NCBI GenBank assembly: GCA_910574185.1
Contig: CAJSZQ010000003.1
Coordinates: forward strand, 165,797 to 229,796
Length of the DNA: 64,000 bases
From: Lachnospiraceae bacterium
GTDB lineage: Bacteria > Bacillota > Clostridia > Lachnospirales > Lachnospiraceae
Direction: 5' to 3'
Under the pieces are notes generated by a model. The model saw nothing but the letters and a program-made list of their open reading frames with translations. It did not search any database and was not told the DNA's origin. The position numbers and the translations under genes were made by a program. This document shows, one piece after another, positions 62,972-64,000 of this stretch. The first letter of the stretch is position 1. Each line of letters opens with the position of its first letter.

Positions 62972-63877
62972 CTATACAAACCCCCGTACAAACAGATTGA
63001 TACTTTGATAGTCTACCGCCAAATTCAAATTCTGCCCCTGGTCAATGCCCGCCGTACTGATGCCTATTACTTCGCCCTGCATATTCAGCACCGCCCCTCC
63101 GGAGCTTCCATGAGAAATCGGCGCCGTAAACTGAATCATATCCACCGAATCAATTTTACGGAAGCCGGAAATAATTCCGTCCGAGACAGAATTAAACAAC
63201 CCTAACGGACTGCCGATGGCCACCACTTTCTGCCCCCGTACAAGCTTTTTGCCGCCCTGGTATACCGGCAGCGGTTTCAGCGTTCTGCCGATTCGTATTA
63301 CGGCAAGGTCCAGAACCGAATTATATTTAATCATCTCGTCCGTACGGTAAACGACGTCGTCATCCTCTATCCGAACCGCAAAGAAGCTGCCTTTTCCCGC
63401 CACATGATGGTTTGTAAGAATATATCCGTCTTTTCCGATCATAATCCCCGACCCGGTAGACACCGCCCGTCCGGTTCGGTCATGTACCTCGATCATCACA
63501 ATCGAAGAAGCCAGAAGCGCAAGTTCTTCAAAACTCTTTTCTCCGTTCCCGGATATAGGAGGCTGTAAATGCCGCGGAGGCATCGTTCCGTTCCGAATCG
63601 GCGAAGTCTTTCTCTCTTTCTGCCCCTGGCTTTGCGCCGATAAACCTGCTGCCGCCGGCTCCGGCTGCGAGGTTTTCGCTTCCGGCATGGGCAGCTCTTT
63701 CCTGACGGGCCTGTATTCCGGAATCGGAAGCATATGGAATTCGCCAAGCCGAAACTCGCCGGACAAAGACTTGATAACTTCCGGCGCCGCGATATCTTCC
63801 CGGCATTCCAGCAGCAAAACGTCGCACCCGATTAAGGTAAGCATGAAATAAAACAAATACTCCTGTTCTTTGTACAT
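62972..63877 (-). CDS. Trypsin-like serine protease (S1C/DegP-type), probably N-terminally truncated
   Basis: A trypsin-fold protease of 301 residues from ATG 63877. The triad is visible: His in ILTNHHVAGKG, Asp in NSVLDLAVIRIG and Ser in SHGSSGGAVLN. The N-terminal 50 residues (LTLIGCDVLLLECRED...LPIPEY) resemble a YceG-like segment of the neighbouring gene, then a Pro/Gln-rich linker leads to the protease. A longer frame from TTG 63973 runs through short tandem repeats that look non-coding. No ribosome site precedes the ATG. I infer that a larger YceG-protease gene was cut at its 5' end by an inserted element. No signal peptide or PDZ is seen. Confidence 0.72.
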   Translation of the reverse strand: MYKEQEYLFYFMLTLIGCDVLLLECREDIAAPEVIKSLSGEFRLGEFHMLPIPEYRPVRKELPMPEAKTSQPEPAAAGLSAQSQGQKERKTSPIRNGTMPPRHLQPPISGNGEKSFEELALLASSIVMIEVHDRTGRAVSTGSGIMIGKDGYILTNHHVAGKGSFFAVRIEDDDVVYRTDEMIKYNSVLDLAVIRIGRTLKPLPVYQGGKKLVRGQKVVAIGSPLGLFNSVSDGIISGFRKIDSVDMIQFTAPISHGSSGGAVLNMQGEVIGISTAGIDQGQNLNLAVDYQSINLFVRGFV

Positions 63878-63883
63878 GATTAT

Positions 63884-63960
63884 TCTAATGCTTGGGAGCC
63901 ACCAATTTAAAGCTTGAGAGCCACCCAAAATCCGTCCTGATTTTAATGCTTGGGGGCCAT
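63884..63960. mobile_element. Three short direct repeats, probable insertion-sequence end
   Basis: A 20-bp unit occurs three times: TCTAATGCTTGGGAGCCACC (63884), TTTAAAGCTTGAGAGCCACC (63906) and TTTTAATGCTTGGGGGCCAT (63941). Multiple terminal repeats of this size are a trait of IS21-family ends. If so, the element continues beyond the right edge of the window; no transposase is visible here. Confidence 0.45.
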
Positions 63961-64000
63961 CTATAAGATACAAGATATAGTTGTACTGAAAATATCATGG

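Overview
The window looks like a chromosome segment of an anaerobic gut Firmicute, most likely a Lachnospiraceae/Clostridium relative. The support is an anaerobic class III ribonucleotide reductase, ABC lipoprotein binding proteins with Firmicute lipoboxes, strong AGGAGG ribosome sites, Firmicute-type sigma-A promoters, and above all a full set of bile-acid-inducible (bai) 7-alpha-dehydroxylation genes known from Clostridium scindens and its relatives. Family assignments rest on motifs read by eye and on remembered family members; no search was run.

Layout. 1-1.6 kb: four copies of a ~240-bp hairpin element around a small orphan gene. 1.6-10.6 kb (minus strand): a fructan / difructose-anhydride locus (GH91, GH32, two ABC permeases, binding protein, LacI regulator with two perfect operators, aldo/keto reductase) whose intercistronic gaps hold more hairpin elements. 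11-18.1 kb: polar amino-acid ABC transporter, uppP, HAD phosphatase, a DUF1444-like protein, a 3D-domain cell-wall protein, metF. 18.7-22.1 kb: a 1154-residue fusion of a BaiCD-type flavoenzyme, an extended SDR and a zinc ribbon. 22.3-31.3 kb (minus): nine genes for an unrecognised cell-surface polymer, with four sugar-transfer-type ATP-grasp ligases, a TupA-type ATP-grasp, an opine-dehydrogenase-like enzyme, two GT2 glycosyltransferases and a polysaccharide pyruvyl transferase. 31.6-45.3 kb: a complete but rearranged bai set, baiCD-baiE (minus) diverging from baiH-baiI, an AraC regulator with two HTH modules plus a sensor-only partner, then baiA-baiB-baiG-baiF and an extra SnoaL-fold protein. 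45.3-51.1 kb: TusA/YedE pair, nrdD with NrdR-like boxes, an orphan gene with a YwaF-type membrane protein, ferritin. 51.5-64 kb: a tellurium-resistance-type (Ter) stress cluster (five TerD-family proteins, TelA, YceG-like protein, calcium-type P-ATPase, HAD phosphatase, AIM24, trypsin-like protease), ending in short tandem repeats that resemble an insertion-sequence end.

How it fits together. The bai block can in principle import (BaiG), CoA-activate (BaiB), oxidise (BaiA, BaiCD), dehydrate (BaiE), reduce (BaiH and others) and recycle CoA (BaiF), under local AraC control. The fusion protein and the third SnoaL protein are additions to the textbook operon. The sugar locus encodes uptake and intracellular breakdown of fructosyl substrates under LacI repression. 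The ATP-grasp block probably decorates a surface glycan with amide-linked, opine-like groups; its product is unknown. The hairpin elements recur across the window with a shared core and locus-specific but internally complementary outer arms.
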